DNA of 64,000 bases from Pseudomonas sp. CAN1 (GTDB lineage: Bacteria; Pseudomonadota; Gammaproteobacteria; Pseudomonadales; Pseudomonadaceae), in NCBI RefSeq assembly GCF_030462585.1, contig NZ_JASMRU010000023.1:11045-75044 (forward strand), in the 5' to 3' direction. The position numbers and the translations under genes are program-made. The notes under the pieces were generated by a model. The model made no database searches and was not told the DNA's origin. It was given only the letters and a program-made list of their open reading frames with translations. The first letter of the stretch is position 1. Each line of letters starts with the position of its first letter. Positions 52,506-61,402 of the stretch are shown here, piece by piece.

Positions 52506-52961
52506 CTAAACAGGGCCGGGCGGCCCACCGACCAGCGTACGCAGCACAACCGGTTGCATCGCCGGATCATCCGTATGGCGCCGCGTGAAGCGGCGCACCA
52601 GCAGCCAGGAGAGGAGGAAACCCACCAGACCGGCTGCGATGATGAGCGGTTCTCCCAGGCTGAAGCGCGCTGCCAGCAGTGCCGGCGCGAACAGTCCGAT
52701 CAGGGGAACCAGATAGAAAAGCAGGGCGCTCTTCAGCAGAAGGTCTTCGTCCAGGCCCAGCACGACTTCGTCGCCGGGCGCCAGGTGCAAAGCAGAAAGG
52801 GCGCGCACTTGGCCACGCCCCTGGTCAACGCCCAGTCGCCCCAGGAACCCCTGGCCGCAACCGCTGTTGATCGAACATCCCGAGCAGGTGGAGCGGCGCA
52901 GCGTTTCGACCTGGACAGCGCCAGACTCGACCGCAACCACCCTCCCCCACTCCTGGATCAC
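52506..52961 (-). CDS. mucC: MucC / RseC-family SoxR-reducing-type protein
   Basis: 151-residue inner-membrane protein. The N-terminal part has a cysteine cluster (STCSGCSINSGCGQG) typical of RseC/MucC, followed by two transmembrane helices (ALLFYLVPLIGLFAPALLAA and LIIAAGLVGFLLSWLLV). RseC-type proteins are linked to SoxR reduction and to modulating sigma-E-type signalling; the exact action of MucC is not settled. The start overlaps the mucB stop by 4 bases (ATGA). Confidence 0.95.
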   Translation of the reverse strand: MIQEWGRVVAVESGAVQVETLRRSTCSGCSINSGCGQGFLGRLGVDQGRGQVRALSALHLAPGDEVVLGLDEDLLLKSALLFYLVPLIGLFAPALLAARFSLGEPLIIAAGLVGFLLSWLLVRRFTRRHTDDPAMQPVVLRTLVGGPPGPV

Positions 52962-53902
52962 TGTGGCTGGGCTCCCGTCGGCCGCATGGACAACGCCACG
53001 CGCTCGGCCGTGCCACTGGGTATCTCGCCGACCACGGTGACCATGGTGCCACCGTCGTCACTGGCGAAGCGCCTCGACACCACGGTGGTCGGGCCCAGCT
53101 GGGTGCGGGCATCGTCGACCTTGGCACCATGCAGCGGTTCGAGGAACACCGAGAAGCGCGCCAGGCCGTCGCCGTAGGCGAGGCACAGGACCTGGTCATT
53201 GGAGACCGGGCTGCGTTCCTGCAGCGTGCTGTTCAGGGTAAAGCCCGGCGGCACCCACTCGGAATGCCAGCCCGTCTTCACCTCGGCGACCTTGGTTTCC
53301 TTCACCGGCTTGCAGGCAGCCGTGGGCTGCAACTCGCCATCGTCCGGCGCGGACAGGTCGATACGGGTGAACTGCAGGCGCTCGATGATCTGGCCCTTGT
53401 CGTTGAGCAGCAGCGACTTGAGCGGCAGGCCGGTTTCCTTGTCCACGTGCAGCTCGAAGCCGTAGCGATGCTGGTCACGCGGGATCACCGCCAGCACCAC
53501 CGCAGGGCGGTCGGCTATGCGCGATTCGCCAGCGACACGAACGTCGTAGTAGGCAGAAAGATCAGTCGGGTTGAGCTTGCGCGCCGGCCACATCTCGCCG
53601 GTCGACGCCTGCCCCGCCATGCCGCCACCCACGCACTGGGTGGCGCCATCGACGCGCACCACTTCCTGGCGCGGCCCATCGACCTGGACCAGGTGCTCGC
53701 GCACCGAGCCATCAGTCTCCACCCGATGCCAGACATCGTGGGTAGTGAAGGCTCCGCTGCGTTCGTAGATGAAGGTACCCTGGAAGTTCTGTTTCTGATC
53801 AGCCTCGGAGAGGCGTTTGATCCAGTCCAACGCATCGGCGGCCTGGACTGGCAATGCCAGCAGACCGCCGAGGAAGAACAACAGTGCTGTAGTCGCGCGC
53901 AT
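52958..53902 (-). CDS. mucB: MucB / RseB-family periplasmic regulator
   Basis: 314-residue periplasmic protein that binds MucA and shields it from the site-1 protease until lipid or lipopolysaccharide signals appear. Signal peptide MRATTALLFFLGGLLALPVQA; then NFQGTFIYERSGAFTTHDVWH and VDKETGLPLKSLLLND, the lipoprotein-localisation-like large domain, and the smaller C-terminal domain (SNDQVLCLAYGDGLARFSVF). Coupled to mucC. Length agrees with P. aeruginosa MucB. Confidence 0.97.
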   Translation of the reverse strand: MRATTALLFFLGGLLALPVQAADALDWIKRLSEADQKQNFQGTFIYERSGAFTTHDVWHRVETDGSVREHLVQVDGPRQEVVRVDGATQCVGGGMAGQASTGEMWPARKLNPTDLSAYYDVRVAGESRIADRPAVVLAVIPRDQHRYGFELHVDKETGLPLKSLLLNDKGQIIERLQFTRIDLSAPDDGELQPTAACKPVKETKVAEVKTGWHSEWVPPGFTLNSTLQERSPVSNDQVLCLAYGDGLARFSVFLEPLHGAKVDDARTQLGPTTVVSRRFASDDGGTMVTVVGEIPSGTAERVALSMRPTGAQPQ

Positions 53903-53923
53903 GTCGCTCCTTAAGGTCGCAAA

Positions 53924-54508
53924 TCAGCGGCTTTCCAGGCTCGCGGCGCGTGCATAAGGCAGGGCGCTGTCGGTGCCGCTGACGGCGGACTGCTGCGCGT
54001 GTTGACGCAGGTAACCCGGAAGACGCTGGTCATGCCAGGTGGTCTGCCCGCCCTGGGCATTGGTAATCACCTGCGGCGCCTCGTCCTGAGTGTAGCCTGC
54101 CAGTACCGCCGGGCCCTGCACTTGCGGCAGAGCGATCTGCGGAGTGGCACCTTGCTGGGCAAGGCCACTGGCAACACTGTCATCCTGGTGGTACATCCGC
54201 ACACCGGCCAGCACGGCCAGGGTCACCGAGGCGGCGACGGCAAGACGGCCGACGTTGCGCCAGGGATTGCGGCTGCGTTGTGCCGGAGCGGCCTCATCGG
54301 CCAGCGCGGCGGACACAGCGGCGGCGATGTCCAGCTTGGGCATGGCCGGCTCGCGGTGCATCACTGCACGCGCTAGTTGGTAACGAGACCAGGTGGCGCG
54401 CAATTCGGCGTCCTCGCCGCAGGCTGCAAGCACACGCCGCAGCTCCAGCTCGTCCGCTTCGTTATCCATAACCGCGGACAGCGACTCCTGCAGGGCTTCA
54501 CGACTCAT
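53924..54508 (-). CDS. mucA: anti-sigma factor MucA
   Basis: 194-residue inner-membrane anti-sigma factor sequestering AlgU; this is the same length as wild-type P. aeruginosa MucA. The N-terminal cytoplasmic part MSREALQESLSAVMDNEADE contacts AlgU. One transmembrane helix (AVAASVTLAVLAGVRM) lies about residues 83-105 and a periplasmic tail (LPGYLRQHAQQSAVSG) binds MucB. No frameshift or truncation such as mucA22 is present, so alginate overproduction is not predicted. The ATG at 54508 is the family start; the longer frame is rejected. Confidence 0.97.
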   Translation of the reverse strand: MSREALQESLSAVMDNEADELELRRVLAACGEDAELRATWSRYQLARAVMHREPAMPKLDIAAAVSAALADEAAPAQRSRNPWRNVGRLAVAASVTLAVLAGVRMYHQDDSVASGLAQQGATPQIALPQVQGPAVLAGYTQDEAPQVITNAQGGQTTWHDQRLPGYLRQHAQQSAVSGTDSALPYARAASLESR

Positions 54509-54539
54509 AGCGGTACCTCTCTTGGCTTCTGCCGCTGTA

Positions 54540-55124
54540 TCAGACTTCTTCATGCAACAAAGGCTGCAAAGCTTTGTCGATCGCTTCCCGCGCACGGAAG
54601 ATCCGTGAGCGGACGGTCCCCACCGGACACTGCATCACGGTGGCGATATCTTCGTAACTCAGGCCTTCGAACTCACGCAGGGTCAGAGCCGTGCGCAAAT
54701 CGTCGGGCAACTGCTGGATGGTTCGATGAACGGTTTCCTCGATCTCATCCCGCAGCATTGCTCGTTCCGGCGACTCGATGTCCTTGAGGGCGTGGTCGCC
54801 TTCGAAGAACTCCGCGTCTTCCGCCGTGACATCGCTGTCCGGTGGGCGCCGACCGCGCGCCACCAGATGGTTCTTCGCGGTGTTGATGGCGATACGGTAC
54901 AGCCAGGTATAAAAGGCACTGTCGCCGCGGAAGTTACCCAAGGCGCGATACGCCTTGATGAACGCTTCCTGTGCGACATCCTGGGCTTCTTGGGCGTCGT
55001 GCACGAACCGCACGATCAATCCCAGAATCTTGTGCTGGTACTTCAGCACCAGCAGGTCGAAAGCCCGTTTGTCTCCGCGCTGTACCCGTTCAACCAGTTG
55101 CTGATCCTGTTCCTGGGTTAGCAT
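54540..55124 (-). CDS. algU: sigma factor AlgU (AlgT, sigma-22)
   Basis: 194-residue ECF sigma factor for envelope stress and alginate. Region 2: FDLLVLKYQHKILGLIVRFV and DVAQEAFIKAYRALGNFRGD; region 4: LTLREFEGLSYEDIATVMQC and GTVRSRIFRAREAIDKAL. Nearly identical to P. aeruginosa AlgU except for a short C-terminal difference (LLHEEV) and minor substitutions. Leads the algU-mucA-mucB-mucC-mucD operon; its own sigma-22 promoter lies 57-86 bases upstream, implying autoregulation. Confidence 0.98.
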   Translation of the reverse strand: MLTQEQDQQLVERVQRGDKRAFDLLVLKYQHKILGLIVRFVHDAQEAQDVAQEAFIKAYRALGNFRGDSAFYTWLYRIAINTAKNHLVARGRRPPDSDVTAEDAEFFEGDHALKDIESPERAMLRDEIEETVHRTIQQLPDDLRTALTLREFEGLSYEDIATVMQCPVGTVRSRIFRAREAIDKALQPLLHEEV

Positions 55125-55180
55125 GAATGCTCCTCTACGAGCCTGGAGGAGCTTCGAGCACCCTGGTAATTCGTCCTGCC

Positions 55181-55210
55181 AAGATAGACTCGGGCCTTTT
55201 GCAAAAGTTC
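55181..55210 (-). promoter_or_regulatory. AlgU-dependent (sigma-22/sigma-E) promoter of algU
   Basis: On the minus strand: -35 GAACTT, 16-base spacer, -10 TCTAT (GAACTTTTGCAAAAGG, then CCGAGTCTATCTT). Matches the sigma-E consensus GAACTT-N16/17-TCTRA-like elements and the known P. aeruginosa algU promoter as recalled. Confidence 0.88.
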
Positions 55211-55532
55211 TCCCCTCCAAGCATGCGCCGCACAGTTTTTTCACATCGGCGGCAATCGGACCCCGACATGCGTCCGAAGCCCGTTGAATTCAACTGTACC
55301 GGGCGAAACACCCGCGCCCCTTCCGCGCAATGTCAATCTGCGCGAAAAGTCGATTGGGTATTCCGCGTTCGAACCGGAACGCCTGAAAAAGTTCCGGTTA
55401 ATTACTGCAATCGTCGACCGACGTAAACGCCACCTGTTCCGCCTGGCACGCCGGCTGAGCGGGGCTCGGGGCCTGCCGCCCTGCGACTGCCGATGGGCCT
55501 TGAGCGGCTTCGGTGTCATCGGTTCGCCAGTA

Positions 55533-55559
55533 TTGTGCCGTGGCCCCCTTCTATATACT
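55533..55559 (+). promoter_or_regulatory. possible sigma-70 promoter of nadB
   Basis: TATACT at 55554-55559 with a weak TTGTGC 15 bases upstream, 26 bases before the nadB ATG. Only the -10 is a good match. Confidence 0.4.
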
Positions 55560-55584
55560 AGGGCGCCATTTTGTGGAGCCGGGT

Positions 55585-57201
55585 ATGAGTCAGCATTTCC
55601 AGCACGATGTCCTAGTGATCGGCAGCGGGGCCGCCGGCCTGACGTTGGCGTTGACGCTGCCCGCGCACCTGAAGATTGCCGTGCTGAGCAAGGGCGAGCT
55701 GTCCCAGGGCTCCACCTTCTGGGCCCAGGGCGGCGTCGCTGCCGTGCTGGACGATACCGACACGGTCGAGTCCCACGTCGAGGACACCCTGGTCGCCGGC
55801 GCCGGCCTGTGCCGCGAGGACGCGGTGAAATTCACCGTCGAGCACAGCCGCGAGGCCATCCAGTGGCTGATCGAGCAGGGCGTGCCCTTCACCCGCGACC
55901 ATGAACCGGGCCGCGAAGACGGCAGCTTCGAATTCCACCTGACCCGCGAAGGCGGCCACAGCCACCGGCGCATCATCCATGCCGCCGACGCCACCGGCGC
56001 CGCCATATTCAATGCCTTGCTGGAGCAGGCCCGGCAGCGCCCGAACATCGAACTGCTTTCGCAACGGGTCGCCGTCGACCTGATCACCGAGCAAAAACTC
56101 GGGATGAACGGCCAGCGCTGCCTGGGCGCCTACGTCCTCGACCGTACCACCGGCGAGGTCGACACCTTCAGCGCACGCTTCACCGTGCTGGCCTCCGGCG
56201 GCGCCAGCAAGGTCTACCTCTATACCAGCAACCCCGACGGCAACTCCGGCGACGGTATCGCCATGGCCTGGCGCGCCGGTTGTCGGGTCGGCAACCTGGA
56301 ATTCAATCAGTTCCACCCGACCTGCCTGTACCACCCGCAGGCCAAGAGCTTCCTGATCACCGAAGCGCTGCGTGGCGAAGGCGCCCTGCTGCGCCTGCCC
56401 AATGGCGAACGCTTCATGCCGCGCTTCCACGCCCTGGGTGAACTCGCCCCGCGCGACGTGGTGGCCCGCGCCATCGACCACGAGATGAAGCGCCTGGGCA
56501 TCGACTACGTCTACCTGGACATCAGCCACAAGCCGGCCGAGTTCATCCGCGAGCACTTCCCCACCGTCTACGAGCGCTGCCTGGACTTCGGCATCGACAT
56601 CACCTGCGAGCCTATCCCGGTGGTCCCAGCCGCGCACTACACCTGTGGCGGCGTGGTGGTGGACTCCCAGGGCCGCACCGACGTGCCGAACCTCTACGCC
56701 ATCGGCGAAACCACCTTCACCGGCCTGCACGGCGCCAACCGCATGGCCAGCAACTCGCTGCTGGAATGCTTCGTCTACGCCCGCTCCGCTGCCGCCGACA
56801 TCCTCGCCGAGCTGCCCAAGGCCCAGGCGCTGGTGGCGCTGCCCTGCTGGGACGCCAGCCAGGTGACCGATTCCGACGAAGACGTGATCATCGCGCACAA
56901 CTGGGATGAACTGCGGCGCTTCATGTGGGACTACGTCGGCATCGTGCGCACCAACAAGCGCCTGGCCCGTGCCCAGCACCGGGTGCGCCTGCTGCTGGAC
57001 GAGATCGACGAGTTCTACTCGAACTACAAGGTCAGCCGCGACCTGATCGAGCTGCGCAACCTGGCCCAGGTCGCCGAACTGATCATCAATTCGGCCATGC
57101 AACGCCACGAGAGCCGCGGCCTGCATTACACGCTGGATTACCCGGAGCTGCTGCCCGAGGCCCGCGACACTATCCTGGCGCCACCCACCTACTGCGGCTG
57201 A
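55585..57201 (+). CDS. nadB: L-aspartate oxidase
   Basis: 538-residue FAD enzyme oxidising aspartate to iminoaspartate, the first step of de novo NAD synthesis. FAD-binding [19 protein letters not shown] at the N-terminus; the active-site stretch [18 protein letters not shown] with its His and Arg; [16 protein letters not shown]-type C-terminal FAD motif ([19 protein letters not shown]). The ATG at 55585 follows GTGGAGCC. The 3' end overlaps the convergent ygfX gene by 32 bases, so the two transcripts are antisense to each other. Confidence 0.97.
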   Translation: MSQHFQHDVLVIGSGAAGLTLALTLPAHLKIAVLSKGELSQGSTFWAQGGVAAVLDDTDTVESHVEDTLVAGAGLCREDAVKFTVEHSREAIQWLIEQGVPFTRDHEPGREDGSFEFHLTREGGHSHRRIIHAADATGAAIFNALLEQARQRPNIELLSQRVAVDLITEQKLGMNGQRCLGAYVLDRTTGEVDTFSARFTVLASGGASKVYLYTSNPDGNSGDGIAMAWRAGCRVGNLEFNQFHPTCLYHPQAKSFLITEALRGEGALLRLPNGERFMPRFHALGELAPRDVVARAIDHEMKRLGIDYVYLDISHKPAEFIREHFPTVYERCLDFGIDITCEPIPVVPAAHYTCGGVVVDSQGRTDVPNLYAIGETTFTGLHGANRMASNSLLECFVYARSAAADILAELPKAQALVALPCWDASQVTDSDEDVIIAHNWDELRRFMWDYVGIVRTNKRLARAQHRVRLLLDEIDEFYSNYKVSRDLIELRNLAQVAELIINSAMQRHESRGLHYTLDYPELLPEARDTILAPPTYCG

Positions 57202-57622
57202 AGCGCAGCCTGACCCGCAGGCGCCGGTGCAACTCCGGCGCCAGGGCATCGGCGGGAATACACACACTACGCGCCAGCCAGTCGCCGGGGCGGCGGAAAC
57301 GCAGGACGATCAGCGCCGGCAGCGCCAGACTGTCGGGCAGCAACTGCATCGGCTGATACCCGCCCCGCTCGCTGTAGAACTGCCAGCCATCGGCGTTGTG
57401 CCGTAGCGCACGTACCGAATCCGGCGCGCACAATAGAATCCGCCCAGGCACAACCAGTGCGGCGTGCAGCAGGCAGAGGCTCAGGCCGAGGGTTTTCCAG
57501 TGCAGCGGAAGGTCGGCGAGCAGCAGCGCCAGGATGGCGCCGGACTGCGCGACGAGGTAGGCCGCCAGCAAGCCGATGGACGGTTGCCAGCGACACTCGA
57601 AGGGGTCACTTCGGCTGGACAC
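57170..57622 (-). CDS. YgfX/CptA-like membrane protein
   Basis: 150-residue protein of the YgfX (CptA, DUF1434) family. Two transmembrane helices ([20 protein letters not shown] and [20 protein letters not shown]) are followed by a small soluble domain with [15 protein letters not shown]. In E. coli the pair YgfX/SdhE has been described as a toxin-antitoxin-like or assembly pair; here too it is coupled to sdhE. GTG start at 57622 overlaps the sdhE end by 17 bases. The C-terminus is arginine-rich. Confidence 0.88.
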   Translation of the reverse strand: MSSRSDPFECRWQPSIGLLAAYLVAQSGAILALLLADLPLHWKTLGLSLCLLHAALVVPGRILLCAPDSVRALRHNADGWQFYSERGGYQPMQLLPDSLALPALIVLRFRRPGDWLARSVCIPADALAPELHRRLRVRLRFSRSRWVAPG

Positions 57623-57860
57623 GGTCCAGGATCATGCGAACGATGATGCGCAGGTCGGCATCATCCGGCTCGCCGCGCTGCATGAACCAGCCGAACATGT
57701 CTTGGTCCTCGCACTCCAGCAGCTTGCGGAAGCGCGCCTGATCATCGGCGGGCAGGCCCGGATAGACTTCCTGGACGAAGGGCACCAGCAGGACGTCCAG
57801 CTCCAGCATGCCGCGGCGGCTGTGCCAGAAAAGGCGTTTGAGTTCGGTTTCGTCGTTCAT
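57606..57860 (-). CDS. sdhE: FAD assembly factor SdhE
   Basis: 84-residue all-helical protein (YgfY/CptB family) promoting covalent flavinylation of succinate dehydrogenase SdhA. Hallmark RGMLELD is in [15 protein letters not shown], and [13 protein letters not shown] follows. The ATG at 57860 begins [12 protein letters not shown]; the frame runs on upstream without support. It precedes and overlaps ygfX and is divergent from ygfZ. Confidence 0.95.
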   Translation of the reverse strand: MNDETELKRLFWHSRRGMLELDVLLVPFVQEVYPGLPADDQARFRKLLECEDQDMFGWFMQRGEPDDADLRIIVRMILDRVQPK

Positions 57861-58030
57861 CTGCGGGGCACCTCGATTAACAGCGGGCGAATACGTCTTG
57901 AGGCTCGCGAAGCCGACGGACGGCGCGAGCCGAGCGGCATTATACGCATGCGCAGGCGCCCCGGCACCCGCTGACAAGGCGCAGTCCGAGCTCTATCATG
58001 AGGCCCCTAACTTTCTTCCAGCGAATCGTG

Positions 58031-58966
58031 ATGACCGACTCTGCTTTCTACACCGAACTCAATCACGAAGGGATTCTCGCCGTCCGTGGCGCGGACGCCG
58101 CCAAATTCCTCCAGGGCCAGCTGACCTGCAACCTCAATTACCTGGGCGCCGACTATTCCAGCCTCGGCGGCCGCTGCACGCCCAAGGGCCGCATGACCTC
58201 CAGCTTCCGCATCCTCGCCGAGGGCGAGGGCTTCCTGCTGGCCATGGCCAACGACCTGCTCGACAGCCAGCTGACCGACCTGAAGAAGTACGCGGTGTTC
58301 TCCAAGGCCACCTTGTCCGATGACAGCGCCCTGTGGGCGCGCTTCGGCCTGAGCGGCGCCGATGCCGTGCTCAGCGAGCTGGGCCTGAAGCTCTCCGGTG
58401 AAGCCGACCAGGTCGCGCGCACCGACGGCCTGATTGCCATCGGCCTCGGCCAGGGCCGCGTCGAACTCTGGGTGCCGGCCGAACGCGCCGCCGCTATCAC
58501 CGAGTTGCTGCAAGCCCGCCTGCCCCACGCCGAACTCAACGACTGGCTGCTCGGCCAGGTCCGCGCCGGCGTCGGCCAGGTGTTCGGTGCCACCCGCGAG
58601 CTGTTCATCCCGCAGATGATCAACCTGCAGGCCGTGGGCGGCGTGAGCTTCAAGAAGGGCTGCTACACCGGCCAGGAAATCGTTGCGCGCATGCAGTACC
58701 TGGGTCGCCTCAAGCGCCGCCTGCAGCGCCTGAAACTCGATAGCGCCGAACTGCCGGAGCCGGGCCGCGAGCTGTTCTCGCCGGTGCACTCCACCAGTGT
58801 CGGCGAAGTGGTACTGGCCGCCCGCGCGGCCGATGGTGTGGAGCTGCTCGCCGTGCTGCAGGACGATGCCGTCGCCGACGGCAACGTGCGCCTGGGCGAA
58901 GACCAGCCGCTGCGCCTGCTGGACCTGCCTTACGTTCTGGACAGCGATCGCGAGATCCAGCGCTGA
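58031..58966 (+). CDS. ygfZ: folate-binding Fe-S cluster factor YgfZ
   Basis: 311-residue GcvT-like protein helping assemble or repair Fe-S enzymes, tetrahydrofolate-dependent. The diagnostic KGCYTGQEIVARMQYLGR occurs near residue 218; the N-terminal GADAAKFLQGQLTCNL is typical. The ATG at 58031 is chosen (an upstream ATG at 57998 also exists). Divergent from sdhE, itself a flavin/Fe-S enzyme assembly factor, making a small respiratory-maturation neighbourhood. Confidence 0.95.
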   Translation: MTDSAFYTELNHEGILAVRGADAAKFLQGQLTCNLNYLGADYSSLGGRCTPKGRMTSSFRILAEGEGFLLAMANDLLDSQLTDLKKYAVFSKATLSDDSALWARFGLSGADAVLSELGLKLSGEADQVARTDGLIAIGLGQGRVELWVPAERAAAITELLQARLPHAELNDWLLGQVRAGVGQVFGATRELFIPQMINLQAVGGVSFKKGCYTGQEIVARMQYLGRLKRRLQRLKLDSAELPEPGRELFSPVHSTSVGEVVLAARAADGVELLAVLQDDAVADGNVRLGEDQPLRLLDLPYVLDSDREIQR

Positions 58967-59011
58967 ATTCCGTGCCGGGCGGGGAGCCCGGTTTTCCCTG
59001 AAGGACACTTC

Positions 59012-59848
59012 ATGAGCAAGCTTGCCGAAAAAGTACAACAGGAACTGCTGCGGGCCATCGACAACGATGAGCTGGTGCTGCCGACGCTGCCGGAAGTCGC
59101 CCTGCGCGTCCGTGAAGCGGCGGAAGACCCGGACATCAGCATCCAGGACCTGAGCAAGGTGATCGGCAACGACGCTGCCCTGACCGCGCGCATCATCAAG
59201 GTGGTGAACAGCCCGCTGCTACGCACCAACAAGGAAATCACCGACCTGCAGATGGCGATCAGCCGCCTGGGGATCAACTACACCTGCAACCTGGCCACCG
59301 GTCTGGCCATGGAGCAGATGTTCCAGGCCACCTCCGACGTGGTCGACCGCAAGATGCGCGAGGTGTGGAACAAGAGCACCGAGATCGCCGGCATCTGCCA
59401 TGCCCTGTGCCGCCACTACACCCGCCTGGCGCCGGACCAGGCGACCCTGGCCGGCCTGGTGCACCAGATCGGCGTGCTGCCGATCCTCACCTACGCCGAG
59501 GAGCACAGCGAGCTGCTGGCCGACTCCATCAGCCTCAACCACGTGATCGAGCGCATCCACCCGATCATCGGCGACCGCATCCTCAAGGCCTGGGACTTCC
59601 CGGCGCCGATCGCCGCCGTGCCGGGGCAGCACCTGGACTTCAGCCGCGACTCGGCCAAGGTCGACTACGTGGACATCGTCCAGGTCGCCACCCTGCAGAG
59701 CTACCTGGGCAGCCAGCACCCCTACACCGAGCTGGATTGGGCGACCATCCCGGCCTTCGCCAAGCTGGGCCTGGACCCGAAGGCGGACGTGAAGGAAGAC
59801 GAAGACCTCTCCGCCGCGATGGAAGCGGCGATGAGCATGTTGCAGTAA
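59012..59848 (+). CDS. HDOD-domain protein
   Basis: 278-residue protein made largely of one HDOD domain, related to HD hydrolases but lacking the catalytic HD pair. It reads LPTLPEVALRVREAAEDPD, IGNDAALTARIIKVVNSPLL and QMAISRLGINYTCNLATG. HDOD proteins act in signalling, for example cyclic-di-GMP-linked output or motility, but the specific role is unknown. AAGGACA precedes the ATG. Spacing from ygfZ is 45 bases, same strand. Confidence 0.92.
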   Translation: MSKLAEKVQQELLRAIDNDELVLPTLPEVALRVREAAEDPDISIQDLSKVIGNDAALTARIIKVVNSPLLRTNKEITDLQMAISRLGINYTCNLATGLAMEQMFQATSDVVDRKMREVWNKSTEIAGICHALCRHYTRLAPDQATLAGLVHQIGVLPILTYAEEHSELLADSISLNHVIERIHPIIGDRILKAWDFPAPIAAVPGQHLDFSRDSAKVDYVDIVQVATLQSYLGSQHPYTELDWATIPAFAKLGLDPKADVKEDEDLSAAMEAAMSMLQ

Positions 59849-59871
59849 CGGCAAGCAAACGCGGCCAACCT

Positions 59872-59937
59872 GTAGGAGCGAGCTTGCTCGCGAACGGGGT
59901 TCGCTGCAGAGCGGTTCGCGAGCAAGCTCGCTCCTAC
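59872..59937. repeat. REP pair (REPIN) between HDOD and tctE genes
   Basis: TGTAGGAGCGAGCTTGCTCG CGAAC and its inverted partner GTTCGCGAGCAAGCTCGCTC CTAC, 13 bp apart. Canonical form of the doublet also seen at 7867-7942. Confidence 0.92.
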
Positions 59938-59995
59938 GAAAAGCGCTTGCTCAACTCCGAAACCCGTCTTGATCGGCGGGTTTCGCGTTTCTGCT

Positions 59996-61402
59996 TCAGG
60001 CGCTTTCCGCGGGGAAGGTCACCCGCACCAGCAACCCGCCCAATTCGCCCTGGCCCAGTTCGATCCGCGCGCGATGCGCGCTGCAGATCTCGCCGACGAT
60101 GGCCAGGCCGAGGCCGGTACCCTGCTGGCGGCGGCGGTAGAAGCGGCGGAAGACCTTGTCACGCTCCTCCGCCGGGATGCCAGGGCCGTCGTCCTCGACC
60201 TCCAGTTCCACCGGCGAACGCACGCGGATGATCACGTTGCCCTCCGCCGGAGCATGGGCAATAGCGTTGTCCACCAGGTTGCTGAGCAGCTCGTTGAGCA
60301 GGGTCGGGTCGCCCTTCACCCAGGCGGGTTCATCCGCTTCCAGCGCCAGCGCCACGCCGCGCGAATGGGCCAACGGCGCCAGCGCCAGGCCCAGCTCGCG
60401 AGCCAGCTGGCTCAGCTCGATGCTCTCCCCCGCGCCCTCGGCGATGGCGCGGGCACCACTTTCCACCCGCGCCAGGGACAGCAGCTGGTTGGCCAGCCCG
60501 GTCACCCGGTCGGTGTTCTGCACGGCCTCAACCAGCGTCGCGCGCCACTGCTGCGGGTCCTGCTCGCGCAGGCCCAGTTCCAGCCGCGCCTTGAGCGCCG
60601 CCAGCGGAGTGCGCAGCTCGTGGGAGGCCTCAGCGATGAACTGCGATTGGCGGTCAAACAACCCGCGTAGGCGCACGGTGAAATGGTTGAGCGCCGCCAC
60701 CAGCGGGCGCAGCTCCTTCTGTACAGCGACCTCCGGCAACGGCCGCAGGTCGTCCGGCTGGCGCTCTTCCACCGCTTCGCGCAGCCGGTCCAGCGGGCGC
60801 AGGCCGGCACTTACGGCGTACCAGACCATCATCAGCGCGGCGATGGCCGACAGAGCGAGGTTGAGCAGCGTGTCGGCGAGCAGGTTGCGCGCCAGCCGCT
60901 CACGGGCGCCCATGGTTTCGGCGACGCGGATTTCCGCCATGCCATTGACCGTCGGCTGGCTCACCGGCTGCAGCAGGCTGACCACCCGCACGCCCTGCCC
61001 CTCGTAGGTGGCGTCGTAGAACTTGGCCAAGGCAGGGTAATCGTCGGTGCGCGGCGTGGTCGGCAGTGGTGCCGGGAGGTTCTCGTAGCCGGAGATCATT
61101 TTCCCCTGGGGGTCGATCACCTGGTAGAAGATGCGTCCGGCGCTGTCGTACTCGAAGCTGTCCAGCGCCACGTAGGGCACGTTGGCGCGCAGGGTGCCGT
61201 CGCTGGCATAGAGGCCATCGGCGATGTCCCGCGCCGAGGCCAGCAAGGTGCGGTCATAGGCGATGTCGGCGGCATGCCGGGCGCGCCAATAGGTGGCCGC
61301 GCTGCCGATCAGCAACAGCACCAGCAGCAGCCCGCCGAGGCGCCAGAGCAGCCGCCCACGCAGGCTGCCCGCGCCGAGAAAGCCCCAGCGCCGCTCAGCC
61401 AT
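59996..61402 (-). CDS. tctE: sensor histidine kinase (TctE-like)
   Basis: 468-residue inner-membrane kinase. Transmembrane helices at about 17-38 and 178-198 enclose a periplasmic sensor domain; then a HAMP-like segment and the phosphoacceptor His261 in ASHELRTPLAALKARLE, with N box NELLSNLVDNAIAHA and G boxes DDGPGIPAEERDKVF and GTGLGLAIV. Overlaps the response regulator stop by 8 bases. Adjacent to opdH and tctC, so tricarboxylate sensing (TctDE) is the likely role. Confidence 0.9.
   Translation of the reverse strand: MAERRWGFLGAGSLRGRLLWRLGGLLLVLLLIGSAATYWRARHAADIAYDRTLLASARDIADGLYASDGTLRANVPYVALDSFEYDSAGRIFYQVIDPQGKMISGYENLPAPLPTTPRTDDYPALAKFYDATYEGQGVRVVSLLQPVSQPTVNGMAEIRVAETMGARERLARNLLADTLLNLALSAIAALMMVWYAVSAGLRPLDRLREAVEERQPDDLRPLPEVAVQKELRPLVAALNHFTVRLRGLFDRQSQFIAEASHELRTPLAALKARLELGLREQDPQQWRATLVEAVQNTDRVTGLANQLLSLARVESGARAIAEGAGESIELSQLARELGLALAPLAHSRGVALALEADEPAWVKGDPTLLNELLSNLVDNAIAHAPAEGNVIIRVRSPVELEVEDDGPGIPAEERDKVFRRFYRRRQQGTGLGLAIVGEICSAHRARIELGQGELGGLLVRVTFPAESA

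Larger units (their letters stand above)
55125..55584. other. 460-base divergent region between algU and nadB
   Basis: Holds the algU sigma-22 promoter on the minus strand and a probable nadB promoter on the plus strand. A GGAAC...GTTCC inverted repeat occurs near 55376-55396 (GGAACGCCTGAAAAAGTTCC). No gene seen. Confidence 0.6.
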
